NCBI GenBank assembly: GCA_963702955.1
Contig: OY969774.1
Location: forward strand, 1,116,001-1,180,000
Direction: 5' to 3'
DNA length: 64,000 nucleotides
From: VRUE01 sp963702955
Lineage (GTDB): Bacteria > Actinomycetota > Thermoleophilia > Solirubrobacterales > 70-9
Below are positions 32,691 to 41,433 of this stretch, piece by piece. A program made the translations under genes and the position numbers. The notes under the pieces are model-generated. The model searched no databases, had not been told where the DNA came from, and saw only the letters and a list, made by a program, of their open reading frames with translations. Position 1 is the stretch's first letter; the number at the start of each line of letters is the position of its first letter.

Positions 32691-34132
32691 CCGCAGGATC
32701 GGCGTGTGACGTCGCCGTCGTCGGCGGCGGCGCGGCGGGACTGTGGACGGCGCTTCGCGCCGCCGAGCACGGTGCCTCCGTCTGCGTCATCTCCCGCACT
32801 CCGCTCTCCCAGAGCGCCAGCTTCTGGGCCCAGGGCGGCCTCGCGGCGGCGCTGGAGCCCGGCGACTCGCCCGAGCGACACGCCGCCGACACGATCGCCG
32901 CCGGGCGCGGCCTCTGCCGGCCCTCCGCGGTGCAGGTGCTGGTCGACGAGGCCCCCGCCGCCGTGCGCGACCTGCTGGCACGCGGCGTCGTCTTCGATCT
33001 CGACCACGAAGGCCGGCTGGCGCTGGGCCTGGAGGGAGGGCACGCCGGCCGCCGCATCGTCCACTCCGGCGGCAGCCAGACGGGGCACGAGCTGACTTCG
33101 AAGCTCTCGGCGATGGTCGCCGCCGAGCCGCGGATCGAGGTGCGTGAGCGGACCTCGGCGACGGCGCTGTGGAGCGACGGCAAGCGCTGTCACGGGGTGA
33201 TCGGCGACGACGGTCCGATCGGCGCCGCGGCGACGGTCCTGGCAACCGGCGGCGCGGCCGCTCTCTGGAGCCGCACCACCAACCCGCGCGGCGCGATCGG
33301 CGCCGGCCCGGTGCTGGCGGGGGCCGCCGGCGCCGACCTCGCCGACCTCGAGTTCTGCCAGTTCCACCCGACCGCGGTCGCCCTGCCCGGCTCGCGCTTC
33401 GACGGTGCCCTGATTACCGAGGCGATCCGCGGCGAGGGGGCGAAGCTGCTCGACGCCGCCGGCGAGCGCTTCACCGACGAGCTGGCGCCGCGCGACGAGG
33501 TCACCGCCGCGATCCTCGACCGCATGCAGGCCGACGGTGCCGCCGACGTCAAGCTCGACCTGCGGCAGATCGACCCGGCCCGCTTCCCCAACGTCTTCGC
33601 CTCGCTCGCCGAGGCGGGCCTCGACCCGCACTCGGACCCGATCCCCGTCACCCCCGCCGCCCACTACACGATGGGAGGGATCGCGGTCGACCTCGACGGC
33701 CGCTCCTCCCTGCCCGGCCTCTACGCCGTCGGCGAGTGCTCCTGCACCGGCCTGCACGGGGCCAACCGGCTCGCCTCCAACTCGCTCAGCGAGTGCTTCG
33801 TCTTCGGCGGCCGTGCCGCGGCGGCGGCCGTGGCCGAGGTCGCCGCGAGCGAGCGGCCGACGCCGCCCGAGTGGCGGTTCGAGCCACCGAGCCAGGAGAC
33901 CCGCGAGGCGGTCTGGCGGCTGGCAGGTCCGCTGCGGGACCCGCGGCGGCTGACGGAGCTGCGCGACGACCCCTACCCGCTCGCGGCGGCGATCGCCGCC
34001 GCGGCGCTCGAGCGCCGCGAGTCCCGCGGCGGCCACCTGCGGACCGACCACCCCGGGATCGACCCCGAGCTCGACGGCGTCCACATCGTCCTCGGCCCGG
34101 ACGGCACGACCCGCCGCGAGGACTGGCGCTGA
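32687..34132 (+). CDS. nadB: L-aspartate oxidase, non-AUG start likely
   Basis: NadB oxidises aspartate to iminoaspartate for NAD synthesis. The FAD-binding loop DVAVVGGGAAGLWTALRAAE lies at 32709-32770 and the family segments SFWAQGGLAAAL, ALITEAIRGEGAKLLD and GLHGANRLASNSLSE follow. The frame has no ATG, GTG or TTG before the FAD loop; the first is GTG 32930, which would delete it. ATA 32687, overlapping the previous stop, is my tentative start (481 aa). The C-terminal helical part is shorter than in E. coli. nadA and nadC are not adjacent. Confidence 0.88.
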   Translation: MAAGSACDVAVVGGGAAGLWTALRAAEHGASVCVISRTPLSQSASFWAQGGLAAALEPGDSPERHAADTIAAGRGLCRPSAVQVLVDEAPAAVRDLLARGVVFDLDHEGRLALGLEGGHAGRRIVHSGGSQTGHELTSKLSAMVAAEPRIEVRERTSATALWSDGKRCHGVIGDDGPIGAAATVLATGGAAALWSRTTNPRGAIGAGPVLAGAAGADLADLEFCQFHPTAVALPGSRFDGALITEAIRGEGAKLLDAAGERFTDELAPRDEVTAAILDRMQADGAADVKLDLRQIDPARFPNVFASLAEAGLDPHSDPIPVTPAAHYTMGGIAVDLDGRSSLPGLYAVGECSCTGLHGANRLASNSLSECFVFGGRAAAAAVAEVAASERPTPPEWRFEPPSQETREAVWRLAGPLRDPRRLTELRDDPYPLAAAIAAAALERRESRGGHLRTDHPGIDPELDGVHIVLGPDGTTRREDWR

Positions 34133-34149
34133 GCCGGTAGCTTCGGCGC

Positions 34150-36129
34150 ATGCTGCTCGGGGTCGACGTCGGCGGGACCTTCACCGACGCGGTCCTGCTC
34201 GACGGCGAGTCGGTCCACACGGCGAAGCTGCCGACCACGCCGGAGGACCAGTCGGAGGGCGTGATCGCCGCGGTCGAGGAGGTGCTGCGCCGGGCCGGGA
34301 CCGGGACCGAGGCGGTCGAGTCCTTCGCCCACGGGATGACGGTCGGGACCAACGCCCTGCTCGAGGAGCGCGGCGCGCGCACCGCGCTGATCGCCACCGA
34401 GGGCTTCGCCGACCTGCTCGATATCGGCCGCCAGGACCGGCCCGAGCTGTACCGGCTCTGCGCTCCGAAGCCCCCGCCGCTGGTCGAGCCGGAGCTGCGC
34501 TTCGAGGCGGCCGAGCGGGTCGGCCCGGAGGGCGTGGTCGAGGCGATCGGCGCCGAGGAGCTGGAGCGCCTGGCGGACCTGGTCCGCGAGAGCGGCGCCG
34601 AATCGGTGGCGATCTGCCTGCTCTTCTCCTACCTCGACCCGGCGCACGAGCGGGCGATCGCCGAGCGCCTGCGGCGCGAGCTGCCGGGCGTCCACGTCTC
34701 CGCCTCGCACGAGGTCCTGCCCCGCTTCCGCGAGTACGAGCGCTGCTCGACGACGACGATCGACGCCTACCTCTCGCCGCTGCTGGGGCGCTACCTGGGG
34801 CGGCTCGCCGACGCCGCCGAGGGGGCGGGATTGCCGCGGCCGGTCGTCATGCGCTCCTCCGGCGGAGTCGCCGAGGTCGCCGAGGCGGCGCGGGCCGGTG
34901 CCTGGAGCGTCCTCTCCGGACCGGCCGGCGGCGCGGTCGGCGCCGCCCTGCTGGCGCGCGCGGCCGGCGACGGCAACGCCCTCGGCCTCGACATGGGCGG
35001 CACCTCGTGCGACGTCTGCGTGGTCGAGGACGGCGAGGTGCGGCGCACCGGCTCGCGGCAGATCGGGGGGCGGGTCATCCAGCTGCCGATGGTCGACGTG
35101 CACACGGTCGGCGCCGGCGGCGGCTCGATCGCCTGGCGCGACCCCGGCGGCGCGCTGCGGGTCGGCCCGCGCTCGGCCGGCGCCGTGCCCGGTCCCGCCT
35201 GCTACGGACGCGGCGGCGGGGAGCCGACGGTCACCGACGCCGACCTGCTGCTCGGCCGGCTCGCGGCCGACTCGACCCTGGCGGGCGACGTCGTGCTCGA
35301 CGTCGAGGCCGCCGGCGCGGCGGTCGGGAGGCTGGCCGGAGCGCTGGGGATCGGCGAGCTGGAGGCGGCGGAGGGGATCGTGCGGGTCGCCGACCAGGAG
35401 ATGGTGCGGGCGCTGCGCGTGGTCACCGTAGAGCGGGGGGTCGACCCGCGCGGCTTCGCCCTGCTGCCCTTCGGCGGCGCCGGGCCGATGCACGCCGCCG
35501 GGATCGCCGCCGAGCTCGGCATCGGGCGGATCCTCTGCCCGCGCGCCGGCGGCGTGCTCTCGGCGCTCGGCCTCTGCGCCTCCGACCGCCGCCGCGACAC
35601 CGCCCGCACGGTGATGCTGAGCGGCGCAGCGCTCAGCGCGGCGAGAATCGCGGCGGAGATCGAGGAGCTGATCGCCGGGCTCGGCGGCGACCCGGCCGGC
35701 AGAGCCGAGCCCGAGATCGTCTACGAGATGCGCTACGCCGGCCAGGCCTTTGAGCTGCCGGTGAACGGGACGGCGCGACCGGACCCCGAAGAGCTGACCG
35801 CCCGCTTCGAGCGGGCGCACGAGGAGCGCTACGGCCACCGCGACCCCGACGGCGAGGTCGTCCTCGTCAACATCCGCCTGGCGCTGGTGGCGCCGGGACC
35901 GCGGCCGCGCCTCGCGGCACCCGAGCCGGGCCGCCTTGAGGAGAGCATGCGCCAGGTCCGCTTCGCCGGCGAGTGGCTGGAGACGCAGGTGCTGCGCGGC
36001 GAGCCGGCTGCCGGAACCGCAGCGGAGGGCCCGGCGATCTTCGAGCTGCCCGAGGCGACCTTCGTCGTCCCCCCGGGCTGGAGCGCCACCGTCAACCCCA
36101 CCGGCACCATCCACGCGGGGGAGCGGTGA
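34150..36129 (+). CDS. hyuA: Hydantoinase/oxoprolinase subunit A
   Basis: A 659-residue ATP-dependent hydantoinase/5-oxoprolinase A-type subunit. It begins MLLGVDVGGTFTDAVLLDGE, an ASKHA-type nucleotide fold, with GLDMGGTSCDVCVVEDGEV and the C-terminal FGGAGPMHAAGIAAELG. It hydrolyses a cyclic amide or ketone with its HyuB partner, which is coupled by GTGA. The substrate cannot be read; hydantoins, oxoproline and acetone-carboxylase relatives all fit. -10-like TAGCTT lies 7 nt before ATG. Confidence 0.93.
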   Translation: MLLGVDVGGTFTDAVLLDGESVHTAKLPTTPEDQSEGVIAAVEEVLRRAGTGTEAVESFAHGMTVGTNALLEERGARTALIATEGFADLLDIGRQDRPELYRLCAPKPPPLVEPELRFEAAERVGPEGVVEAIGAEELERLADLVRESGAESVAICLLFSYLDPAHERAIAERLRRELPGVHVSASHEVLPRFREYERCSTTTIDAYLSPLLGRYLGRLADAAEGAGLPRPVVMRSSGGVAEVAEAARAGAWSVLSGPAGGAVGAALLARAAGDGNALGLDMGGTSCDVCVVEDGEVRRTGSRQIGGRVIQLPMVDVHTVGAGGGSIAWRDPGGALRVGPRSAGAVPGPACYGRGGGEPTVTDADLLLGRLAADSTLAGDVVLDVEAAGAAVGRLAGALGIGELEAAEGIVRVADQEMVRALRVVTVERGVDPRGFALLPFGGAGPMHAAGIAAELGIGRILCPRAGGVLSALGLCASDRRRDTARTVMLSGAALSAARIAAEIEELIAGLGGDPAGRAEPEIVYEMRYAGQAFELPVNGTARPDPEELTARFERAHEERYGHRDPDGEVVLVNIRLALVAPGPRPRLAAPEPGRLEESMRQVRFAGEWLETQVLRGEPAAGTAAEGPAIFELPEATFVVPPGWSATVNPTGTIHAGER

Positions 36130-37631
36130 GCGGGGTGGATCCGGTGACCCTGCAGGTGATGGTGGGTGGGCTGCGCGCGGCCTGCGAGGAGATGGGGGCG
36201 GTGCTGATCCGCTCCGCCTACTCGGCCAACATCAAGGAGCGGCGCGACTGCTCGACGGCGCTCTTCGACGCCGGCGGAGAGCTGGTGATGCAGGCCGAGC
36301 ACATCCCCGTCCACCTCGGCTCGATGCCCGACGCGGTCGCCGCGATCCTCGGCGAGGAGCATCGGCCCGGCGACGCCTGGATCCTCAACGACCCCTTCCG
36401 GGGCGGCACCCACCTGCCCGACATCACGCTGATCTCCCCCGTCTTCGCCGCCGGCGAGCTGTTCGGATTCGCCGCCTGCCGGGCGCACCACGCCGATGTC
36501 GGCGGCCCCACCCCCGGCGGGATGCCGGCTCACTCGCACACGCTCGAGGAAGAGGGTGTCGTGATCCCGCCGACCCGCGCCGACGCGGCCGGGCTGGAGC
36601 GGCTGGCCGGGCTGATGCGCTCGCCGCGTCAGCGACTCGCCGACCTGCGCGCCCAGGCCGCCGCCAACCGGATCGGCGAGCGGCGCCTCGTCGAGCTCGC
36701 CGAGCGCCACGGCCCCGACCGCATGCGCGACGGCATGGAGGAGATCCTCGCCTACGCCGAGCGCCGCACCCGCGCCGCCCTCGACTCCCTCCCGGACGGG
36801 ACCTACGCGGCCGCCGACGTGCTCGAGGACGACGCCGGCGGCGCGGCGCGCGACGCCACGCTGCGGATCGCGGCGACGATCGACGGCGATCGCCTCGTCC
36901 TCGACTTCACCGGCACCGACCCGCAGATCGACGGCAACCTCAACTGCCCGCTCTCGGTGACCAAGTCGGCGGCGTTCTTCGCCGTCCGCGTCCTCACCGA
37001 TCCCGACGCGCCGCCTTCGGCCGGCGCCTACCGGCCGATCGAGGTGCTCGCCCCCGAGGGCTGCCTGCTCAACGCCCGCTTCCCGGCGGCGGTCGCGGCC
37101 GGCAACGTCGAGACCTCCAGCCGCGTCGCCGATCTGGTCATCGCCGCCCTGGCCGAGGCCCGCGAGGTGCCCGCCCAGGGGCAGGGCACGATGAACAACC
37201 TGACGCTGGCCGGGGAGGGCTTCACCTACTACGAGACGCTCGGCGGCGGCCAGGGCGCCTGTCCCGACGCGGACGGCCCGAGCGCGATCCACGTCGCGAT
37301 GTCGAACACGCTGAACACGCCGGTCGAGGCGCTGGAGACGGAGTTCCCCGTACGGGTCCGCGAGCTGTCGCTGCGGCGCGGCAGCGGCGGCGAGGGGCGG
37401 CATCGCGGCGGCGACGGGATCGTCCGCGAGATCGAGGCGCTGGCGCCGATGCGCTACACGTCGATCGGCGAGAGGCGCCGGCATCCGCCGCACGGACGCG
37501 AGGGCGGCGAGGACGGCGAGACGGCGAAGGACCTCCTCAACGGCAAGCCGCTGGCGGGCAAGAGCGAGGGCGATCTGAGGCCCGGAGACGTGCTCAGGAG
37601 CGAGACTCCGGGCGGCGGCGGCCACGGCTGA
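36126..37631 (+). CDS. hyuB: Hydantoinase/oxoprolinase subunit B
   Basis: A 501-residue B subunit with the family pattern IRSAYSANIKERRDCSTALFD, HIPVHLGSMPDAV, LNDPFRGGTHLPDITLISP and, near the end, the FPVRVRELSLRRGSGG region. GTG 36126 overlaps the hyuA stop as GTGA and fits the expected N-terminus; a longer same-frame extension inside hyuA is not real. It ends the plus-strand operon that starts at the glycosyltransferase. Confidence 0.93.
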   Translation: MSGVDPVTLQVMVGGLRAACEEMGAVLIRSAYSANIKERRDCSTALFDAGGELVMQAEHIPVHLGSMPDAVAAILGEEHRPGDAWILNDPFRGGTHLPDITLISPVFAAGELFGFAACRAHHADVGGPTPGGMPAHSHTLEEEGVVIPPTRADAAGLERLAGLMRSPRQRLADLRAQAAANRIGERRLVELAERHGPDRMRDGMEEILAYAERRTRAALDSLPDGTYAAADVLEDDAGGAARDATLRIAATIDGDRLVLDFTGTDPQIDGNLNCPLSVTKSAAFFAVRVLTDPDAPPSAGAYRPIEVLAPEGCLLNARFPAAVAAGNVETSSRVADLVIAALAEAREVPAQGQGTMNNLTLAGEGFTYYETLGGGQGACPDADGPSAIHVAMSNTLNTPVEALETEFPVRVRELSLRRGSGGEGRHRGGDGIVREIEALAPMRYTSIGERRRHPPHGREGGEDGETAKDLLNGKPLAGKSEGDLRPGDVLRSETPGGGGHG

Positions 37632-37642
37632 GCAAACTCGAT

Positions 37643-37671
37643 TTGGCGATTTGGCCGACCTCGTCTAGAAT
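37643..37671 (+). promoter_or_regulatory. Promoter of the DUF1802 gene
   Basis: TTGGCG (37643-37648) and TAGAAT (37666-37671) are separated by exactly 17 nt and lie about 90 nt upstream of the ATG at 37765. This is one of the few -35/-10 promoters with a leader in the window; the spacer 37632-37764 holds nothing else. Confidence 0.6.
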
Positions 37672-37764
37672 GCACGGCCTTGGGCGGGGGCCCGCCTGGA
37701 CAGTGTCCAAAGGCGCCAGACCTGCCAGTCACAGAATCATCGACCTCTTAGGTAGAGCTTTCAC

Positions 37765-38394
37765 ATGCCGATCGCATTAAAGGAATGGGCTGTAACGGTG
37801 CGCGCCCTCGCCGAGGGCGAGCAACTGCTGACCCTGCGCAAGGGCGGGATCCGCGAGGAGAACAAGCACTTCGAGCTCGAGCACGAGCGCTTCTTCCTCT
37901 ACCCGACCTTCGACCACCAGCGGAACAACCTGGTGCGCGAGTCCCATCACCCGGAGCTCGGACGCGCCCTCGAGGAGGGCGTCTGGCCCGACGAGGAGCC
38001 GCCGCCCGCCGCGCTGATCCAGGACGGTGGCATCCCCCAGCCCGAGCGCGTGCGGCTGCGCTGCTGGGCCGAAGTCACCGATCACCTGACGATCGCCAAT
38101 CCCCGCATCGTCAACGAACTCTCCCCCTTCTACGTCTGGACCCCCGACTACGCCGAGAAGCGGCTCAACTGGAAGCGGCGCCATCCGCTGCATATCCTGC
38201 TGCTGCGGGTCCACCGCATCCCGCGCCCGGTCACGGTGAAGGTGCGCGAGGAGTACCACGGCTGCCGCTCCTGGGTCGAGATCGACCGCGACCTGCCCTT
38301 CGAGGGCACCCCGGTGATGGCCGACGAGGAGTTCGACCGCGCCCGCAGCGAGATCCACTCGGTCTGCACGTCGTCCGAGCCGGTCCTGGTTTAA
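37765..38394 (+). CDS. DUF1802 family protein
   Basis: A 209-residue cytosolic protein matching DUF1802: ALKEWAVTVRALAEGEQLLT at the start, RKGGIRE, HPEL and a C-terminal region with DRDLPFEGTPVMADEEFD. The biochemical function is not established. The start is supported by AGGTAG 10 nt upstream. It is monocistronic under the promoter at 37643-37671. Confidence 0.85.
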   Translation: MPIALKEWAVTVRALAEGEQLLTLRKGGIREENKHFELEHERFFLYPTFDHQRNNLVRESHHPELGRALEEGVWPDEEPPPAALIQDGGIPQPERVRLRCWAEVTDHLTIANPRIVNELSPFYVWTPDYAEKRLNWKRRHPLHILLLRVHRIPRPVTVKVREEYHGCRSWVEIDRDLPFEGTPVMADEEFDRARSEIHSVCTSSEPVLV

Positions 38395-38423
38395 GGCACC
38401 GTCCCAGGCAGTAGGGTCGGCTC

Positions 38424-39179
38424 GTGCCCTGGGTCGAGACCCATTCTCTGAGTTTCACGGCCCGTCACGACAGCGGCGATTCGAGCTTCGCGGAGCGGAT
38501 CCTGGACCGGATGGAGGAGCTTCGACTGCGGCTCGAGGATCGCTTCGAGGCCGTCCCCGGCGACGTCACCGTCGTCGTCCACACCAACCCGGCGCTGCTG
38601 GCGATGGCCCACCCGTTCCTGCCGGCGGCCCGCTGGTCGGCGGCCCCGGCCGGCCGCCGCTACCTGGCCGGCTGGGCGATGGCGACCGAGCTGCACGTCC
38701 TCAACGACACGCACATGGAACGGCGCGCCGCCGGCGCGGACTCGCGCGAGGCGCTGCGCGGAACCGCCGAGCGCCTCTACGCGCAGCTGGTACTCGCCGC
38801 CAACAACCCCGACCTCCCCCCCTCCTGGACGCCGCGGCGCTTCGTCCGCTACCTCGGCTGGGCCTGGCTGGTCGAGGGCGCCGCCCAGTACTTCGCCCGC
38901 CAGGTCGGCCTCTACCGCGCGGCGGTGATCCGGCGGCTGCGGGAGAGCGCCCGCCCCTCCTTCCCCCCCTCGCGCCGCGACGCCGTCATCCTCGGCGGCA
39001 CGATCTTCGACCTGCTGGAGACAGAGCGCGGCGCCGACGCCTGCGAGCGCCTCGCCCTGAAGCTCCTCCCCGGCGGCGCCGTGCCCACCCTCGAAGCCGC
39101 CTTCGAGGCGCGGATCGGCGAGGTCGAGGACGCCTGGCGCGCCTACCTGCGGTCGGTGGCACGGCCCGCCAGCGGATAG
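38424..39179 (+). CDS. Peptidase-like protein lacking HExxH
   Basis: A 251-residue protein with the layout of peptidase-MA-like gluzincins: a beta-rich start (VTVVVHTNP), a Leu-rich helix and then RYLGWAWLVEGAAQYFARQ, which resembles the WLxEGxAxY metal-site segment. The helix where HExxH should be reads LYAQLVLAAN, so the zinc site is missing. It may be a pseudo-peptidase. GTG 38424 follows -10-like TAGGGT by 6 nt. The product is otherwise of unknown function. Confidence 0.7.
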   Translation: MPWVETHSLSFTARHDSGDSSFAERILDRMEELRLRLEDRFEAVPGDVTVVVHTNPALLAMAHPFLPAARWSAAPAGRRYLAGWAMATELHVLNDTHMERRAAGADSREALRGTAERLYAQLVLAANNPDLPPSWTPRRFVRYLGWAWLVEGAAQYFARQVGLYRAAVIRRLRESARPSFPPSRRDAVILGGTIFDLLETERGADACERLALKLLPGGAVPTLEAAFEARIGEVEDAWRAYLRSVARPASG

Positions 39180-39190
39180 ACCCGGCCTTT

Positions 39191-39228
39191 GGCAGCCTTT
39201 GGGGTACTCAGGACCCCCAAAGGCTGCC
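39191..39228. terminator. Perfect 14-bp stem, bidirectional terminator-like
   Basis: GGCAGCCTTTGGGG (39191-39204) and CCCCAAAGGCTGCC (39215-39228) pair perfectly around a 10-nt loop. It lies 12 nt after the 38424 gene stop and faces a minus-strand broken gene, so it sits between convergent reading frames. Confidence 0.7.
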
Positions 39229-39254
39229 ATTTAGCCGGGGGGCCATCGGGTCGG

Positions 39255-39480
39255 CTAGGGGAAGAGAGCGCGGTCGGCGAAGGGGTGCGCTTCGACGTAG
39301 GCGAACCGGGCGTCGAGGACTCGGCGACCCGCCGCTCCAGCGGGCGCTCGCCGACGAAGTGCTCGCGCCAAACCTCGCGCGGCTCGGCGCAGTGGCGCTC
39401 GAGCAGGTGCTTGTAGAGATCGCGCTTCGAGTCGAAGCGTTGTGCGACCCACTCTCCACGATCGACGGCGGCACCACCGC
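39255..39480 (-). pseudogene. Frameshifted remnant of a small gene
   Basis: One minus-strand frame encodes QRFDSKRDLYKHLLERHCAE and continues PREVWREHFVGERPLERR; near 39325 the protein-like reading jumps to another frame that gives LDARFAYVEAHPFADRALFP and a stop at 39255. Neither frame has a good start. The pieces join into a plausible small protein only with a frameshift, so I treat it as broken. No family is known. Confidence 0.45.
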
Positions 39481-39711
39481 CTAGCTCGTTCCCGGCGTCC
39501 CCTCCAGCACTTCGCGTGCTCGCTCGGCGATCTCCTCGGCGACCAGAACCTGGCGCGGGCCGGCGGCGAGGAAGTCGGGCACGTCGAAGCCGGCGGCGCG
39601 CTTCAGCATGCTGGGGATGCCGTGCTCGGAGAGCAGGCCCTGGATCATTTCCGCCTCGGCCTGGTTCTGGCCGTAGCCGACCTTGACCAGCTTGCCGCTA
39701 CGCGACGACAA
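39481..39711 (-). CDS. DUF2007-like small protein
   Basis: A 76-residue protein with the DUF2007 pattern of one ferredoxin-like repeat: LVKVGYGQNQAEAEMIQGLL, then GIPSMLKRAAG and VLVAEEIAERAREVLEG. These are proposed signal-transducing domains without known ligands. The TTG 39711 start overlaps the mec stop by 14 nt, so it is coupled to the cysteine operon. Confidence 0.7.
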   Translation of the reverse strand: MSSRSGKLVKVGYGQNQAEAEMIQGLLSEHGIPSMLKRAAGFDVPDFLAAGPRQVLVAEEIAERAREVLEGTPGTS

Positions 39712-40093
39712 GCTCCGCCTCGGCGATCTCGCCGTCGCGGATCCAGAAGCCCTTCAGGTCGGGCGCGTCCGGGTCGGCCAGCGAGGCGATCAGGTAGACC
39801 GCGTCGGGCCAGCCGGCCAGGTTGACGTCGGTCTGCGAGGGATAGGCGGCGCTCTTGGTGTGCGAGTGGTAGATCCCGACCAGCTCCTCCCCCGCCGCTT
39901 CGATCTCCTTCATCAGCCGGAACTGCTCCCTGGCGTCGATCGAGTAGCGCAGCGGGCTCGCCTCGGCGTTCGCGGCCCGGTAGACCGTCCGCGCCTCGCC
40001 GCCGGCGCCGCCGACCATGCCGCAGCACTCGTCGGGCATGTCGTCGCGCGCGTGGGCGACGATCTCGTCGATCAGCGACTGGGCGATCCGCAT
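39698..40093 (-). CDS. mec: JAMM-type metalloprotease Mec (CysO-cysteine hydrolase)
   Basis: Mec releases cysteine from the CysO-cysteine adduct. The 131-residue JAB/MPN protein carries Glu22 (MPDECCG), His76 and His78 (GIYHSHTKS) and Asp89 (PSQTDV), the full JAMM zinc site. ATG 40093 gives the family start MRIAQSLIDEIVAHARDD. It follows cysM by 20 nt, completing cysO-cysM-mec. Confidence 0.93.
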   Translation of the reverse strand: MRIAQSLIDEIVAHARDDMPDECCGMVGGAGGEARTVYRAANAEASPLRYSIDAREQFRLMKEIEAAGEELVGIYHSHTKSAAYPSQTDVNLAGWPDAVYLIASLADPDAPDLKGFWIRDGEIAEAELVVA

Positions 40094-40113
40094 CGTCGAG
40101 GCGAGGCTTGCGT

Positions 40114-41094
40114 CTACCACCAGACCGTCGAATCGAGGTTTTCGATGTCGTCGATCGGTTTCGTGTAGACGCCGGAGGAGAGGTACTTCCAACCGTCGTC
40201 GGGGATCAGGAAGACGACGTTGCCGCCGTCGAGCTCGCTGCCGATGCGGACGGCGATGCGGGCGATCGCGCCGGAGGAGACGCCGGCGAAGACGCCCTCC
40301 TCGTCGAGCAGCTTGCGGGTCCAGACGATCGCGTCGCGGTTGGAGACCATGATTTTGCGGTCGATGATCGAGAGGTCGATGATCGGCGGGATGAAGCCGT
40401 CGTCGAGCGAGCGCAGGCCGTGGACCATCTCGCCCTGCATCGGCTCGGCGGCGACGATCAGCGTCTCGGGGTCGTGCTCCTTGAGGCGGCGGCCGTTGCC
40501 CATCAGGGTGCCGCCGGTGCCGAGCCCGCCGACGAAGGCCGTCACCTCGTCGAGCTCTTCGAGGATCTCGACCGCGGTGCCGTTGTAGTGGGCGAGCGGG
40601 TTGGCCTCGTTGCCGTACTGGTAGGGCATGTAGTAGCGCGAGTCCTCGGCCATCTCCAGCGCCACCTCGACCGCGCCGTTGGAGCCCTTGGCGCCCTCGG
40701 AGTAGACGATCTCGGCCCCGTACATCTCGAGCAGCTGGGTGCGCTCGGCGGTGACGTTGTCGGGCATCACCACCTTCAGCGGGTAGCCCTTGCGGCCGCA
40801 GATCATCGCCAGCGAGATGCCGGTGTTGCCGGAGGTCGGCTCGAGGATCGTCTGCCCCGGCTCGATCGCGCCCTCGGCCTCGGCCGTCTCGATCATCGAG
40901 CGGGCGACCCGGTCCTTGACCGAGCCGGTCGGGTTGCGCCCCTCGAGCTTTGCGTAGATGCGAACGCCTGGCTTCGGCGAGAGGCGCGGCAGCTCGACCA
41001 GCGGCGTATTGCCGATCGACTCGACGATGTCGCCGAAGCGTCCCCCGCAGGGTCGGTTCAGTAGCTCTCCCGGCACTTCAAAAAGTATAGCCAT
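40114..41094 (-). CDS. cysM: CysO-dependent cysteine synthase CysM
   Basis: A 326-residue PLP enzyme of the cysteine synthase family with RNPTGSVKDRVA (PLP lysine) and the phosphate loop EPTSGNTGIS. In the mycobacterial pathway CysM joins O-phosphoserine to the sulfur of CysO thiocarboxylate. Neighbouring cysO and mec support CysM rather than CysK. ATG 41094 gives an extra N-terminal segment; GTG 41076 fits a leaderless start 7 nt after TATACT (41089-41084) and gives a more usual N-terminus. Confidence 0.93.
   Translation of the reverse strand: MAILFEVPGELLNRPCGGRFGDIVESIGNTPLVELPRLSPKPGVRIYAKLEGRNPTGSVKDRVARSMIETAEAEGAIEPGQTILEPTSGNTGISLAMICGRKGYPLKVVMPDNVTAERTQLLEMYGAEIVYSEGAKGSNGAVEVALEMAEDSRYYMPYQYGNEANPLAHYNGTAVEILEELDEVTAFVGGLGTGGTLMGNGRRLKEHDPETLIVAAEPMQGEMVHGLRSLDDGFIPPIIDLSIIDRKIMVSNRDAIVWTRKLLDEEGVFAGVSSGAIARIAVRIGSELDGGNVVFLIPDDGWKYLSSGVYTKPIDDIENLDSTVWW
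41075..41091 (-). promoter_or_regulatory. 17-bp box shared with the moeZ-like promoter, in 5' end of cysM
   Basis: On the minus strand this reads GCTATACTTTTTGAAGT. It differs by one base from the box at 42630-42646. It contains a perfect TATACT -10 element and ACTT-N4-AAGT inverted arms. If it is the cysM promoter, translation would start at GTG 41076. Confidence 0.5.
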
Positions 41095-41125
41095 GGAGCG
41101 CCGAGGCGCCGGCTTACAGCCCGTC

Positions 41126-41398
41126 TCAGCCGCCGGCCATGGCCGGCAGGATCACCACGGTGTCGCCGTCGGAGACCGCGGTGTCGAGCCCGTCGAGCAC
41201 CCGCACGTCCTCGTCGTTGAGGTAGACGTTGACGTAGCGGTTGAGGTCGCCGTCGGCGCCGAACAGCTGCGCCTCGGTGTCGGGGTGCGCAGCGGTCAGC
41301 GCCCGCAGCACCTCGCCCACGTTGCCGCCGCCGGCCTCGACCTCGGGCTGCCCCCCGGTCTGGGCGCGCAGCACCGGTGGTATGCGGACGGTTGCCAT
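41126..41398 (-). CDS. cysO: Sulfur carrier protein CysO
   Basis: A 90-residue ubiquitin-fold (MoaD/ThiS-like) protein that ends VVILPAMAGG; the terminal Gly-Gly is where a thiocarboxylate forms. MATVRIPPVLRAQTGGQPEV at the start is typical of CysO. It is encoded just upstream of cysM and mec and downstream of the E1-like enzyme that would activate it. ATG follows TAGGAT by 7 nt. Confidence 0.93.
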   Translation of the reverse strand: MATVRIPPVLRAQTGGQPEVEAGGGNVGEVLRALTAAHPDTEAQLFGADGDLNRYVNVYLNDEDVRVLDGLDTAVSDGDTVVILPAMAGG

Positions 41399-41433
41399 CG
41401 ACGCGATCCTAGTGGGGTGGGCCGCCGCGCGCC

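Noticed and set aside
32204..36114. Long minus-strand frames opposite nadB and hyuA
   Set aside because: They lack domains and starts, and the plus strand encodes recognised enzymes with coupled starts.
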